Source: Erigeron canadensis
Taxonomy: Eukaryota; Streptophyta; Magnoliopsida; Asterales; Asteraceae
Direction of reading: 5' to 3'
Length of the DNA: 64,000 nucleotides
Assembly: GCF_010389155.1 (NCBI RefSeq)
Contig: NC_057767.1
Coordinates: forward strand, 20,409,723-20,473,722
Shown: positions 1-10,074 of the stretch, in pieces
How positions within the stretch are numbered: the stretch's first letter is position 1
How the letters are laid out: each line of letters begins with the position of its first letter
Translations under genes and position numbers: made by a program
Notes under the pieces: generated by a model
Told to the model about the DNA's origin: nothing
The model's database searches: none
What the model saw: the letters and a program-made list of their open reading frames with translations, nothing else

Positions 1-105
1 TGACTTTTTAAATTTTGTGTTAGTGTAAAGAAAAAGTAACGTAACAGTTATAATATTAATGTCACTTTATTTTTCTTAACATATGACATGGAAAAAACGC
101 AAATG

Positions 106-776
106 TAGGATTGTAAACGAATTGAACAGTTCATGAATAGTTCACAAACCGTTCGTCAAGAAGTTAATACATTTAGTTAAATGAATAAATATGAGCAGAG
201 CTCTCGTTCGCTCATTATCCTCATGAAATTTTGATAATTTGTTTGTGAACATTGATTCGAAAATGTCATGAACATTCGTTTAAGTATGTTCGTGAACATG
301 TTCATGAGATTGGATCATTCATGGTTGTGAATATTTATTTGTATATGTTCGTTTTAATATAAATATATATTTTTTATATATAAAGTTAGTATAGTAAATA
401 TTTTAAATAATACCAAATTAACTATACTTTAAATACAATAATTAATTACATATACTTCTTAAAAACAAGCCTTTTTTGATTAAATGAATGTTTAATATTA
501 ATATCATAAACATAAATGCTCAATTATATTATGATAAAAGTTTTAAATATTGATTTGATGTTTTCATTTGAGTTCATTTATTTGTGTTTGTTTGTTTATG
601 TCCGTAAATGTTTGTTCGGCAACACAAACGAACGAACATGAACAAGTCAGTTCTCTTAATGAACGGACATGAACACAACTTTATGTTCCTTTTCCATTTG
701 TGAATCATTCGTTAAGTTAAACGAATAAACATGAATAAGGTCTCATTCGTATTCGTTTCGTTCGTTTACAGTCTTA
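106..776. mobile_element. hAT-like non-autonomous element
   Basis: The ends form imperfect inverted repeats: TAGGATTGTAAACGAA at the left and TTCGTTTACAGTCTTA at the right, 14 of 16 positions complementary. They are flanked by similar 8-mers (CGCAAATG at 98-105, CATAAATG at 777-784), which fits the 8-bp target duplication of hAT elements. The subterminal parts are rich in GAACGAAC/GTTCGTTC words, as is usual for this kind of plant repeat. No transposase is visible. The imperfect duplication suggests an old insertion. Confidence 0.55.
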
Positions 777-1084
777 CATAAATGATGATAAGTCAATAAT
801 ATATGTATACACACGTATATATAATCGTAATCCCAAACAATATATGAATTGACTGATATATATTTGTACGATAACGTTTTTTATATGCAAAAATTAAAAT
901 TTGAACATAATAAAAAAACAAGACAATTATACAACTTTATGTATATCGTTATTACATTACTTTTATACCTCTTATCAATTGTCATAAATGGTGTCCCGAT
1001 AGCAAACAAACCATTTCTCGTTTTGAATGTGAAAACGTCGTTTAACACTATTCCCGATGGCATTTTGCAATTATTACAATATTT

Positions 1085-1383
1085 ATGGTTATTTTAATTT
1101 AATATCATGTATTAAATAATATGAGATATTTTTATACGCCATATTTTACTGTGATTGATATATTATTGTTCATTTGATACCAGTTATGGTTATTTTAATA
1201 CTGCGTGTTAAATAATAACAGATACATTTATACGTTATTTTACTATGGTTAATATGTTATGATTTCTTTGACGTCGTTTAATTGTAACACCTTTGTAATT
1301 AAAATGTCACCTTTATGGTTCTTTTAATACCATGTATTAATTAAATAGTGGATACATTATTTGAATATGGTTGCTATGTTATG
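1085..1383. repeat. Degenerate tandem repeat, three units of about 111-119 bp
   Basis: Units begin near 1085, 1196 and 1315 with ATGGTT(A/C)TTTTAAT. Each continues through a CATGTATTAAAT-like segment, a GATACATTTATACG-like segment and a TATGGTTGATATGTTATG-like segment. Copies are diverged. I see no coding potential here. Confidence 0.5.
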
Positions 1384-2303
1384 TTCATCAATAGATGTTT
1401 CATTTAGAATCGCAGTTTTTGGAAGAAACATGAGAAATAATTAATACCACTTAAAAGTAGTTTATATGTGAATTATAGATGTGAATAAAAATTTGTCAAT
1501 TGATCATAGAACAACCGGTACCGCTATCAGGTGATCATATGAGCCCACAGATAAAGGTTGCAAGTAACAGGTTCAAATATTGTCAAAGGCAAGAGAAGAA
1601 ACTATATTTTGTGATCCATGTGTGAGAATCATGAATAATGGGACTAAAGGCTGCAAGTTACGGGTTCAAATATTGTCAAAGACAAGTCACATATTCAAGT
1701 TTTGCTAAAGGCATATAAGACCAGAGGAAATCTACCCATTTAACTGTACATGTGAACAAATTCAATATGAAAAAAAATCGTGTTATACATAATTTACATG
1801 ATTTTACCAAATTTTTTGTTCTCATGTAAAATCTTTTATAATATTTTACATAAGAATGATCGTCACTAAATATGTGATCTAACAAATAACTTTAAATCCT
1901 CCCGGTTCTCGTAAAGAAAGGGGTCTCGCATAAACATTCCACTAAATGTTATGTAAAAACTTTGAGAACTCCTTAATTATGTAGTCATATAAAACATAAT
2001 AAAACTTAATATGAGAATTAAAAAAATGTTAAGAACATGTAAAATTACATACAACTTGATATGTTCATATATGAATGTTACATGTAAATTAATTCGTTCA
2101 CACGTGAGAAAAAAACTATTTTGAAGTTTTGAGAAAATTTTCTTTTACAATATGAATTGTATAACGTTTTATTCGTAACTAAACCTAAAAACATGTGATT
2201 TAATACGTAAAGTTTCTGTAAAAAAGTAAAGGTTTTGGTGAAAAGTAGAAAAATAAGGGCATGCGAAATTAGTGAATTGCTCTTAATGAATTAATTTAAA
2301 CCA
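1384..2303. other. AT-rich intergenic DNA with a duplicated tRNA-like 43-mer
   Basis: No gene is visible. Two similar segments (1556-1597 and 1646-1688) each carry a GGTTCAAATATTGTCAAAG core that resembles a decayed Pol III B box. They could be remnants of SINE heads, but no A box or SINE body is recognisable. The rest is plain AT-rich sequence. Confidence 0.4.
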
Positions 2304-2306
2304 TTA

Positions 2307-2725
2307 GGGGGTATTTGGTAGGAGGGAATCATTGAAAATGAAAATGTAATAAAGAATGAAAATAGTAGGAAAGAGAATGAGTATTTGGAAAGAGAATAAT
2401 TACATTGTTTGGTAACAACAGAGAATCATAATAAGAGAAATATAAAAAATAAACAAATTAATATAAAAATTTTTTTTAACAAAAACTAATTATAATATCA
2501 TAATATAAATAATTAAAATTAATAATTAAATACATGAGAAAAAAAGAAAAAAAAAAGGTAATTTGATTCCATTCTCACCATTCTTCACCATTTTTGGAGG
2601 AATCATGACAAATGTAAATGATTCCCCCTTCTACCTCTTCATTTTCATTCTCTTGTGTAACCAAACAAGGGAAGTGATTCTCATTCCATTTCTACCATCT
2701 CCATTCCACCCTACCAAACACCCCC
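2307..2725. mobile_element. Tourist-like (PIF/Harbinger) MITE
   Basis: The 419-bp element starts GGGGGTATTTGGTAG and ends CTACCAAACACCCCC, near-perfect terminal inverted repeats that continue as GGAATGAGAATG-type sequence. It is flanked by the 3-bp duplication TTA (2304-2306 and 2726-2728), the hallmark of PIF/Harbinger Tourist MITEs. There is no transposase. A short open frame at 2563-2898 merely runs through its right arm. Confidence 0.8.
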
Positions 2726-2728
2726 TTA

Positions 2729-3198
2729 GTTCATTATATTTTAAAACATTTTTACTGTCACATTTACATCAACCAACATCGTTCGACTTCGCCACTATCA
2801 CCAATAATCACCGCCACTACCATATTGTTGCATTGCCACTACCGTCACATTGCGCGGATACCTTTCTATATGTATCTATTTCTATATATAACATATAGGT
2901 TTTAGGTAAAATAAAACAAGTATTAAAGTAAAACAAATAAAACAATAGGTTATTCTTTAGTGAAAATCGTCGTGCATCATGAAAATCATCATGTATCAAT
3001 TGTTTCGTAAATCTTCGTGCATCAAATTAACCATAATTTAAGGGTCAAGATTTTGTCCTATTTATTTTAATTTAATACTTGTTTTACAATATCCAACCCC
3101 TATAATATATAATATTTAGGTATCAAATATATGTGAAAATATATTTGCTGATGTTCATGTATTAATGAACGACTTCCATGCTAATCAAACGGTCGACA
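2729..3198. other. Intergenic, with a partial GC-rich repeat near 2780-2880
   Basis: The segment 2780-2875 (CCGCCACTACC... CATTGCGCGG) resembles the 3' part of the small Helitron at 6488-6792, so it is probably a decayed fragment of the same family. A CTAT sits where CTAG would be expected. The remainder has no recognisable feature. Confidence 0.35.
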
Positions 3199-3200
3199 TA

Positions 3201-4031
3201 CAGTAGAACCTCTATAAATTAATACTCGATAAATTAATAACCTCGATAAAATTAATAAATTGTTCGGTCCCAACTTGGGACCAGTACAAAATTGGACACC
3301 AATCAATAAAATAATAAGATAATAATTTTGTTGAAACCCCAATGTAAAAATATAGGTCCCATCAAAACTATAAATTAATAATTCCTTAAATATTTCAAAA
3401 TTTTAATATGTTTAGTAAAAAATGATTCTATATTCACTTGTTTTTTTTTAAACTTTATATCTATGTTGAATATATATTTAAATTTCTACATTGTACTTAA
3501 GAGTTGAGACATTGTTGCAACAAAAAGTTGTGAATAGTTGTTAGCCGCTTATATTTTTTCTTTCCGAGTGATCGATTTCAAAAACGATTTCAAAAACTAC
3601 TGTATCATCCTCAACTTCATCATCAACTAGATATTGAACAGTATCCATCACAAATTATTCAACGCTTTGAATCTCATAAAATTCATTATTTTTCACCAGG
3701 ATAATCCCGCAATTCATTCACATTCGTTTTGTGCTAATAATGCATATCCGTAATCAAGCTCTCAAGCTCACGAATGTCTTCTCCATAGTTTGCATCGTTT
3801 AAATTACTTAAGCCGATTAAATTCATAGAACAAATTTTATCGTGTTGAATGCAATTTGCGTTGGACTCTTGTGTCATTTAATGTGTCAATGTACATTGGA
3901 TATGAAAATTTTAAAAGTGATATATGAACCTCTTTAAATTAATAATTTATTAATTTGTCGATATAATAATATCTCAATAATTTAATAAAATATTTCGGTC
4001 CCAACATTATTAATTTATAGAGGTTTTACTG
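3201..4031. mobile_element. Emigrant/Lemi1-like (pogo, Tc1/mariner) non-autonomous element, copy 1
   Basis: The left end CAGTAGAACCTCTATAAATT and the right end, ending AGAGGTTTTACTG, are inverted repeats matching the Emigrant family terminus. A TA dinucleotide flanks each side (3199-3200, 4032-4033), as expected for pogo-type Tc1/mariner elements. The inside, read on the minus strand around 3590-3790, retains fragments such as NVNELRDY and LVDDEVEDD that resemble the acidic C-terminus of pogo/Lemi1 transposases, now full of stops. The 831-bp element looks like an internal-deletion derivative of a coding element. Confidence 0.8.
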
Positions 4032-4033
4032 TA

Positions 4034-5061
4034 TTGTTATATGTATATATAAACGCTCTTAAAATTGATTCCTCTTATAAAAATTATTGGGAATGATCAG
4101 GAAAAAGTTTAAAAATTGTAAAAATTTTAAATACAACAATAATAGTTATAATTACTTGTATATTATATTATATATATACAATTACATTTTTACATTAAAA
4201 GTGTGACTACGTGCAAAACCCTAAAAATTATTATGGGAGATATACCTTGGTTAATTTGCAAATCTCCGAGTCAAAGAACTCCTCAAAATTACCTAAATTG
4301 AAAATATTACATTTAAATTAGATGTGAAATTGAAAATATTACAATTAAATTAGATGTGAAATTCTTCACATGTCATTTTTTAACGAGATATGATCATAAA
4401 AAGTTGCAATATATTGTCTGAAAATCCAAACGGGAAAAAAAAGTTTGGATTATACCAATAAGTAACCCGTAATAGAAATCCGAACATGATGCGTCGTGCC
4501 AACATCCGAATAATAGTAATAGTACGGGATATAACCATAAATTATTTGAGAACCCAAATAAAAAAAATACTTAAAAAATCAATAAGTAACAGGTAATAGA
4601 AAATGTGAACATATACGATGTGGCAAAATCCAAATAATATTACGGGTTGTTTTTTGATCTTATATGATATTCTCTTGTGATTTCACAATACAACCCTTCC
4701 CTAATCATGTAATTTCATACTTTATATTAAAGAAAACCATTTTTTTCAAGTAAATATAAAATTAAAATTAATGATTTGACATTCATTTAGCACGTCTAAC
4801 TTAACCTCAATTGTAATTTAGCCCGTAAATTTTTAACAGTTCATCCCATAATAATTATTATTATTTAATATAAATATATCCAATCATTTATTTTTATCAA
4901 ACAAAATATAAATCTCTTAGAAAACATACATGTTTTAGCAGCATAATTTGTCCATAATTTTTATTATTATTTAAGTAATAATATTTTAAGACATAAAATT
5001 CAGTTATGTTTGATTTTCGATTAAAAATATGATTTCTTCCACTATTACATGTAAAATGACT
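4034..5061. other. AT-rich intergenic DNA, local duplications only
   Basis: No gene is visible. A 32-bp unit (TTGAAAATATTACATTTAAA...) is repeated in tandem at about 4299-4362. Two related segments containing CAATAAGTAAC and GTAATAGAAA occur near 4455 and 4577. These may be decayed repeats of unknown type. Confidence 0.4.
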
Positions 5062-5125
5062 TAGGCATGTTTGATTTTTTAACCATTAAGTGATTAAATT
5101 GATTAAGTGACTGAATAGATAAATA

Positions 5126-5930
5126 CAGTAGAATCTCTATAAATTAATACTTGATAAATTAATAACCTTGATAAAACTAATAATTTGTCCTGTCCCACCT
5201 TAGGACCAGTACAAAATTAGAAACCAATCAATAAAATAATAAGATAATATTTTTTTGAAACACCAAGGTAAATATATAGGTCCCATCAAAACTATAAATT
5301 AATAATTCCTTAAATATTCCAAAATTTTAATATTGTTTAGTAAAAAAGAATCTATAGTCACTTTTTTTTTTTTTTACTTTAAATCTATGTTGAATTTATC
5401 CTTAAATTTCTACATTGCACTTAAGGGTTGAGACATTGTCGCAACAAAAAGTGTGAAGAGTTGTTAGCCGCTTATAATGCTTATTTCCGAGTGATTGATT
5501 TCTAAATTAATGTATCATCCTCAACTTCATTATCAACTAGATTTTGAACAGTATCCATCACAAATTCTTCAATGCTTTGAACCTCATAACATTCATTATT
5601 TTCACCAGGATAATCTCGCAACTCATTCACATCCGTTTTGTGCTAATAATGTATACCCGTAATCAAGCTCACGAATGTCTTCTTCATAGTTTACATCATT
5701 TAAATTACTTGAGCTGATTGAATTCATGAAACGTATTTTATCGTTGAAAGCAATTTGCTTTGGACTCTTGTGTCATTTAATGTGTTAATATACATTAGAT
5801 ATGAAAAACTTGAAAGTGATACATGAACCTCTTTAAATTAATAATTTATTAATTTATCGATATAATAATATCTCGATAATTTAATAAAATATCCCGGTCC
5901 CAACATTATTAATTTATAGAGGTTCAACTG
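5126..5930. mobile_element. Emigrant/Lemi1-like non-autonomous element, copy 2
   Basis: The 805-bp element has left end CAGTAGAATCTCTATAAATT, right end AATTTATAGAGGTTCAACTG, and flanking TA (5124-5125, 5931-5932). It aligns with the copy at 3201-4031 over its whole length, including the transposase C-terminal relic. Both therefore descend from the same deleted source. It seems to split a second MITE: AAGTGATTAAATTGATTAAG arms lie on its left and related words on its right up to the hairpin at 5986-6328. Confidence 0.8.
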
Positions 5931-5985
5931 TAATGTCCGTATGAATTAAGTCAATATAGTTGTTTGTTGTTTATTAAGTCAAGAA

Positions 5986-6328
5986 AACAAACACTTTTGA
6001 TGACTTAATGGATTAAGGTGGCGTTTTGGATCAGTGGTTGGAGTTCATACCTCTGGAAACAGAGGTCATGGGTTTGATCCTCATGCCCAGCAAGGCTGGA
6101 GGTCCTTTTTCTACCTATGGTAGAACCTGGAAGCAGCCTCTCTACCTTTGGTAGGGGTAAGGTTGTCTACATATCAACCTCCCTCATACACCAGGGAAGA
6201 CGGTATAGAGACCCAAAACCCGTGAAAGATGACATTGAGAGTTAATTTACTTTTGTTTTCAACTTAATAAATTAAATTGTAACTTAATCAAAAATACTTA
6301 ATCCATTAAGTCATCAAAAGTGTTTGTT
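5986..6328. repeat. Hairpin MITE: 32-bp perfect inverted repeat enclosing a SINE
   Basis: The arms at 5986-6017 (AACAAACACTTTTGATGACT...) and 6297-6328 (...TCATCAAAAGTGTTTGTT) are exact reverse complements over 32 bp. The sequence between them is an Au-type SINE followed by AT-rich filler. This is best read as a stem-loop MITE, perhaps hAT-like, into which the SINE inserted. The MITE's outer limits are uncertain and may extend left past the Emigrant-like element. Confidence 0.65.
6019..6232 (+). mobile_element. Au-type tRNA-derived SINE
   Basis: Pol III promoter boxes are visible: an A box around GGATCAGTGGTTGGAG (about 6028-6043) and a B box GGTTTGATCCT (about 6072). The body GGAAGCAGCCTCTCTACC, GGTAGGGGTAAGG and the later CAGGGAAGACGGTATAGAG are characteristic of the plant Au SINE family. 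It is non-coding and would depend on LINE machinery. It lies inside a perfect inverted repeat, so it arrived after that MITE. No clean target duplication was found. Confidence 0.8.
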
Positions 6329-6487
6329 AGTAAAAAAACACCACCTTGGTTATTTTATGTTTGAACTCATTTTATATCTTTTTATAATCAAAAATATGAA
6401 AATGTTTGCGTAATAATTTACTTCAGAATATCTGTGTGTTAAACATGGGTCATATTCTAGTAATAGTTATAATTATCTAAATCTAAA

Positions 6488-6792
6488 TCTATACTATATA
6501 TTATATTTATATAAAAAAAATTAGCTTTTTATTATTCGAAATGTTGAAACTTGTGTAATATTTACACATAACATCTCTTAACATATTTTTATCTACACTA
6601 TCCATTAAAATCAATAATTAAATTACATTATCAATCATTGATCTTTCAGAATATCTCAATTAACCCTTTACATCAATTACTTTTACATCAATAATTTATA
6701 CCACCCGACACCGCATTTGCCACCAATACTTGCCCTTACCATCACAGCGTCGCCGCGACGACCACCGCCTCATTGCGCGAATAATATGCTAG
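6488..6792 (+). mobile_element. Small non-autonomous Helitron
   Basis: The 305-bp element begins TCTATACTATATATTATA and ends with a GC-rich patch (CCGCCTCATTGCGCG) followed by CTAG. It sits between host A (6487) and T (6793), which is the Helitron rule: 5' TC, 3' hairpin then CTRR, insertion between A and T. No Rep/helicase is encoded. A diverged copy follows at once at 6809-7042. Confidence 0.65.
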
Positions 6793-6808
6793 TAATACTT
6801 TTATATAT

Positions 6809-7042
6809 TTTTATACTACTATATAAATATTATACACCCTTGTTAAAAAGTTGAAAAAAAATGTGAATTGACCATCTTATTATTGATGAATTAGTTTACA
6901 CAATCAGACAATCAATCATTTATCTCTTAAATATTCTCACCACCTCTTTAGGTCAATTACCATTATTAAATCAATTACCATTACCATTCGCTGTTTTTAC
7001 CATCTGACGTCGTACAACCACCGCATTGTGCAAGCAGCCTAC
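6809..7042 (+). mobile_element. Diverged copy of the small Helitron, upstream of the MADS gene
   Basis: It starts with a TATACTACTATATAAATATT-type terminus (the leading TC is mutated) and ends in CCACCGCATTGTGCAAGCAG followed by CTAC in place of CTAG. The internal order matches the 6488-6792 copy: CATTTATC, TCAATTACC, then the GC-rich end. It ends only 88 bp before the MADS TATA box, so it may supply promoter sequence. Confidence 0.5.
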
Positions 7043-7129
7043 TATAATACTTAATATGTAAGAAAATTGAAGTTGCATGAGTCAACCACTATTTATGGAA
7101 TTGCTTTTAAAGACTTAAAAGCATCATGC

Positions 7130-7137
7130 TATAAATA
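7130..7137 (+). promoter_or_regulatory. TATA box of the MADS gene
   Basis: TATAAATA lies 67 bp upstream of the ATG at 7204. With initiation about 30 bp downstream, the 5' leader would be roughly 35-45 nt. This is inferred from spacing alone. Confidence 0.55.
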
Positions 7138-7203
7138 AAACTCATATATCAACCATTCACAACCATCCACATATCATTTTCTTAATTTGTCTATATTGGA
7201 GGC

Positions 7204-7758
7204 ATGGCAACGGCGGGTCGCAAGAAGATAGAGCTCAAAAGGATCGAAAATGAAAGACAAAGGGGTGTTGCCTTGTCCAAACGTCATTCCGGCTTATTTA
7301 AGAAAGCTGCTGAACTTGCTACTCTATGTGGTGTGCAAATTGTTATCATTCTCCACACCATTGGGGGAAAGCCACTCTCTTTTGGCACCCCAACTATACA
7401 ATATGTCATAGACAAGTTTAATAATGCCAATCAATACGTTCAAACGCTTGTCAACTTTCAACTACAAAAGCTCAACTCGGAATTTGATGATGTCAATGAG
7501 AAGTCGATAAATGAAAGGAAACGGGGACAAGTTATCGAAGAAAGTCTAAAAGTGTTGCTTGGTGGGAAAACGTATGAGGAATACATGGGCGGCCTTGACA
7601 TACATGAGCTCAGACAACTGAAACGCAAACGCGAACAGCAGAAAAGAAACTTAGAGCAAAAACATAATCTAAACTGTGGACTTTCCTCTTCATCAAACTA
7701 TGAGCATGAAGTTGATCTATCTCATATTGAAGGGCCAAAAGATTACTTAAAGCTGTGA
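7204..7758 (+). CDS. Type I (M-alpha-like) MADS-box transcription factor
   Basis: This intronless ORF of 184 aa encodes a nuclear DNA-binding protein. The MADS domain covers about residues 4-62 (GRKKIELKRIEN, SKRHSGLFKKAAELATLCG, then GGKPLSFGTP). The GGK..SFG.P ending and the lack of a keratin-like K domain place it with type I M-alpha proteins of the AGL61/AGL62 kind. Known members of that family act in the central cell and endosperm, usually as heterodimers with M-gamma partners. Residues about 85-160 are charged and probably helical (QKLNSEFDDVNEK, LRQLKRKREQQKRN). One position differs from the usual SKRRSG (here SKRHSG). The start is fixed by the MADS domain beginning four residues in, and a TATA box lies upstream. 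The reading frame is intact, so I treat it as a real gene. M-alpha versus M-gamma is my judgement from motifs. Confidence 0.9.
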   Translation: MATAGRKKIELKRIENERQRGVALSKRHSGLFKKAAELATLCGVQIVIILHTIGGKPLSFGTPTIQYVIDKFNNANQYVQTLVNFQLQKLNSEFDDVNEKSINERKRGQVIEESLKVLLGGKTYEEYMGGLDIHELRQLKRKREQQKRNLEQKHNLNCGLSSSSNYEHEVDLSHIEGPKDYLKL

Positions 7759-9430
7759 TGGTATGCTTTATGTTTAATGAAATATTAAGTACAAGCAATA
7801 TATACTGGCATGATCTTATGATCCTTATGTCATGAGAAATATAAAACATAGATTGAAAATGAAGGTTAATTGTCTGTTAAAAATTCTCTCTGTTGTTATT
7901 CATTCATATAATTTAGGTCAATATCTTTGTTGAGCAATGCATCTAACGAAGTGACCTAGTAACTATGCCAAACATTGATAAAAATTCCATTCAATAATTT
8001 GAAAGAGAACACTAAAACTTAAATGAATGACCAACTAAATAATTTTATTCAAGGTAGTGGAAGATGTTAAAGGTACGTACGTAATATAAAAAATGAGATG
8101 GAACATCTAAGCTTGAGTAAAGAATTTTTTACATCTTAGTATTATATATTCTTAAAAAACATTACTCGATCATTTATTAATTATATAATAAATATTAAAA
8201 AATTAGTATGTGAAAAATTATATACCTAAATTTAAGTATCAAACAACCACATATTTACTTTTCAAAATATAAAAAATAACTATAAATATCATTATTGAAT
8301 TTATTGTAATCTTATTTCATTCTTGTGATCATTATTTATTGAACTTTGTTTTGTTGATTAAACTTTTGGTCTGATGATTGTTAAAATATATAGTTAAAGT
8401 AAAGAGGTATAAAAGCATTTATATTTTGTTTGACAAAAGTTAACTCGATTTAATTTGTTAATTTGTAGTTTTAGCTAACGTATAGCTAGTTTTTGTTATA
8501 TAAATAAATGTGTTTGTCGAATTAGCTATATAAAAATAATTCAATCCACGAACATAATAGACTAGTCTTATGACAAACGCAAATAATTATCGACTAAACG
8601 ATTTAGAGTCCAGCTCAACAAAAAAAGAAACAAAAAGTATACAGTATATAATTTGAAAAATACATATCAATTCATCAACAAAGACCATCTCAAACGTTTT
8701 GATTTTCTTCGGGTTATTTTACTCTGAAAAAATCTATACATGTACAACACGGAGTTGTAGATGATGGTCAACAATAATAATTACAATAATAATAATATTA
8801 ATATTAATAATGATAAAAATAACTTAAGTTCATAATATATTGAATTTCATAAAAGTGATGATCTTTAAAAATTAAAAACATGTTAACTGGTATAGGAGGA
8901 GGTCGAACCTTTTGGTAGTTGATCTTTTTTTGTTTAGTCGTAGTTTTTTTTTTGGTGAGAATATGTGAGAGTTTTTCCCTAGGTTATATATATATATATA
9001 TATATATTATAATTTTTAGAAGACTTTTAAGGATAAAAAGATTTTTAATTAATAATAAGGTCGGTTTATCTAGATTTAATTATTAAAAAAAATAGAGGAT
9101 TATTTCAAAGCATATGTATAATAGATTTCTTTTTAATATTATGAGTTTTTATGATAAATTAAGAAATTTTTTCATATCCCAAGAGGGCAAATATTTTGAC
9201 TTTAACCAATCAAAACAAACTCTCACGGAATATAAGCTAAACAAAAGGGATTTTTAACCATACCAATTTTTTTTCTTTCTTAAAGCTACCAATATGAAAA
9301 GTAAAAATAAGATTTCTGATTAGTTTTCTTAACTTACGTGATTGTATTAATTATAACTGTGGGTTTTTTCATAGACAAATAGAAGTGGGTCCTACTTTAA
9401 ATTATTAATTTATATCTATACTTCTATACT
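7759..9430. other. AT-rich intergenic DNA with an (AT)n tract
   Basis: No gene is visible. It contains the 3' flank of the MADS gene, an (AT)n microsatellite at about 8985-9008, and a repeated TTCTATACT word at 9414-9440 leading into a Helitron-type terminus. Short open frames here show no coding character. Confidence 0.5.
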
Positions 9431-9533
9431 TCTATACTACTATATAAAAAGTATAAACATATGTTGAAAGTTTACAGAAATAAGACATAGTTACAGGCTC
9501 AGTTATTAAAGCTCAGTGAGTGACCTTAACAGG
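9431..9533 (+). mobile_element. Helitron 5' end fragment abutting the Gypsy LTR
   Basis: TCTATACTACTATATAAAAA followed by GTATAAACATATGTTGAAAG matches the 5' terminus of the small Helitron family seen at 6488 and 6809. No hairpin-CTAG end follows before the truncated Gypsy LTR begins at 9534. The junction may mark where the 5' part of the LTR was lost. Confidence 0.4.
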
Positions 9534-9934
9534 AACTCATTGAAGTGTCTGACCAGTATAAAGGCAGTCAGGCTAAATAATTCAAGTAAATCTAAAGAGA
9601 ATCTGAATGTGAAAAGAGTCGTTCAACAACTTCAACTATAACCACTTTTAAGCATGTCAATCAAAACCAAACGAATGTCAGTTTTACATTTATTATTGTC
9701 TTTAATTTCATATGCAATTAGTTAACTAGAAGACCCCCCAAAGAAAATTGTAATCTTAACTTAAGTATTTTAATTTCCTTAGTTTAAGTTCCCTGCAAAC
9801 GAACCTGGACTTACCTAGACTATATTCCTACTAGACAGAGTACACTGCTCTTAGTTGCGTTTTAAGATAGATTAGGTAAAACCTTGAATTATAAATTTAA
9901 AACTTAGATAGTTTAATAAAAAAAACGCACATCA
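9534..9934 (+). repeat. Truncated 5' LTR of Gypsy element
   Basis: The 401 bp correspond to the last 404 bp of the 3' LTR (17841-18244) and end in the same CGCACATCA. The first 295 bp of the LTR, including its 5' TG end, are missing. The shared part shows about ten substitutions, roughly 2.4 percent, plus an indel in the A-run near the end. No target duplication can be scored because the 5' terminus is lost. Confidence 0.85.
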
Positions 9935-9941
9935 AAGTTTT

Positions 9942-9960
9942 TGGCGCCGCTGCCGGGGAA
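9942..9960 (+). promoter_or_regulatory. Primer-binding site, tRNA-Asp type
   Basis: TGGCGCCGCTGCCGGGGAA lies 8 nt after the LTR end. It is complementary, apart from two positions, to the 3' end of plant tRNA-Asp, the primer typical of Athila/Tat-type Gypsy elements. One variant base makes GCGCCGCTG, the core of the palindromic word repeated elsewhere in this element. Confidence 0.8.
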
Positions 9961-10074
9961 CTTTGAAATTAGGAAAAGATTAAAATAGTTAGAGATAAGT
10001 TACTTTTAGTTTTCTAGAATATTTTTCTAGTTATTCATTTCTGAATATTAGTAAGCAATTTAGGAATAGATAGA

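Noticed and set aside
849..1097. 82-codon frame with a hydrophobic stretch
   Set aside because: AT-rich composition, overlaps a tandem repeat, no upstream promoter signal and no similarity I can name.
6024..6090. Functional tRNA gene
   Set aside because: The Pol III boxes belong to an Au-type SINE; no cloverleaf or anticodon arm can be drawn.
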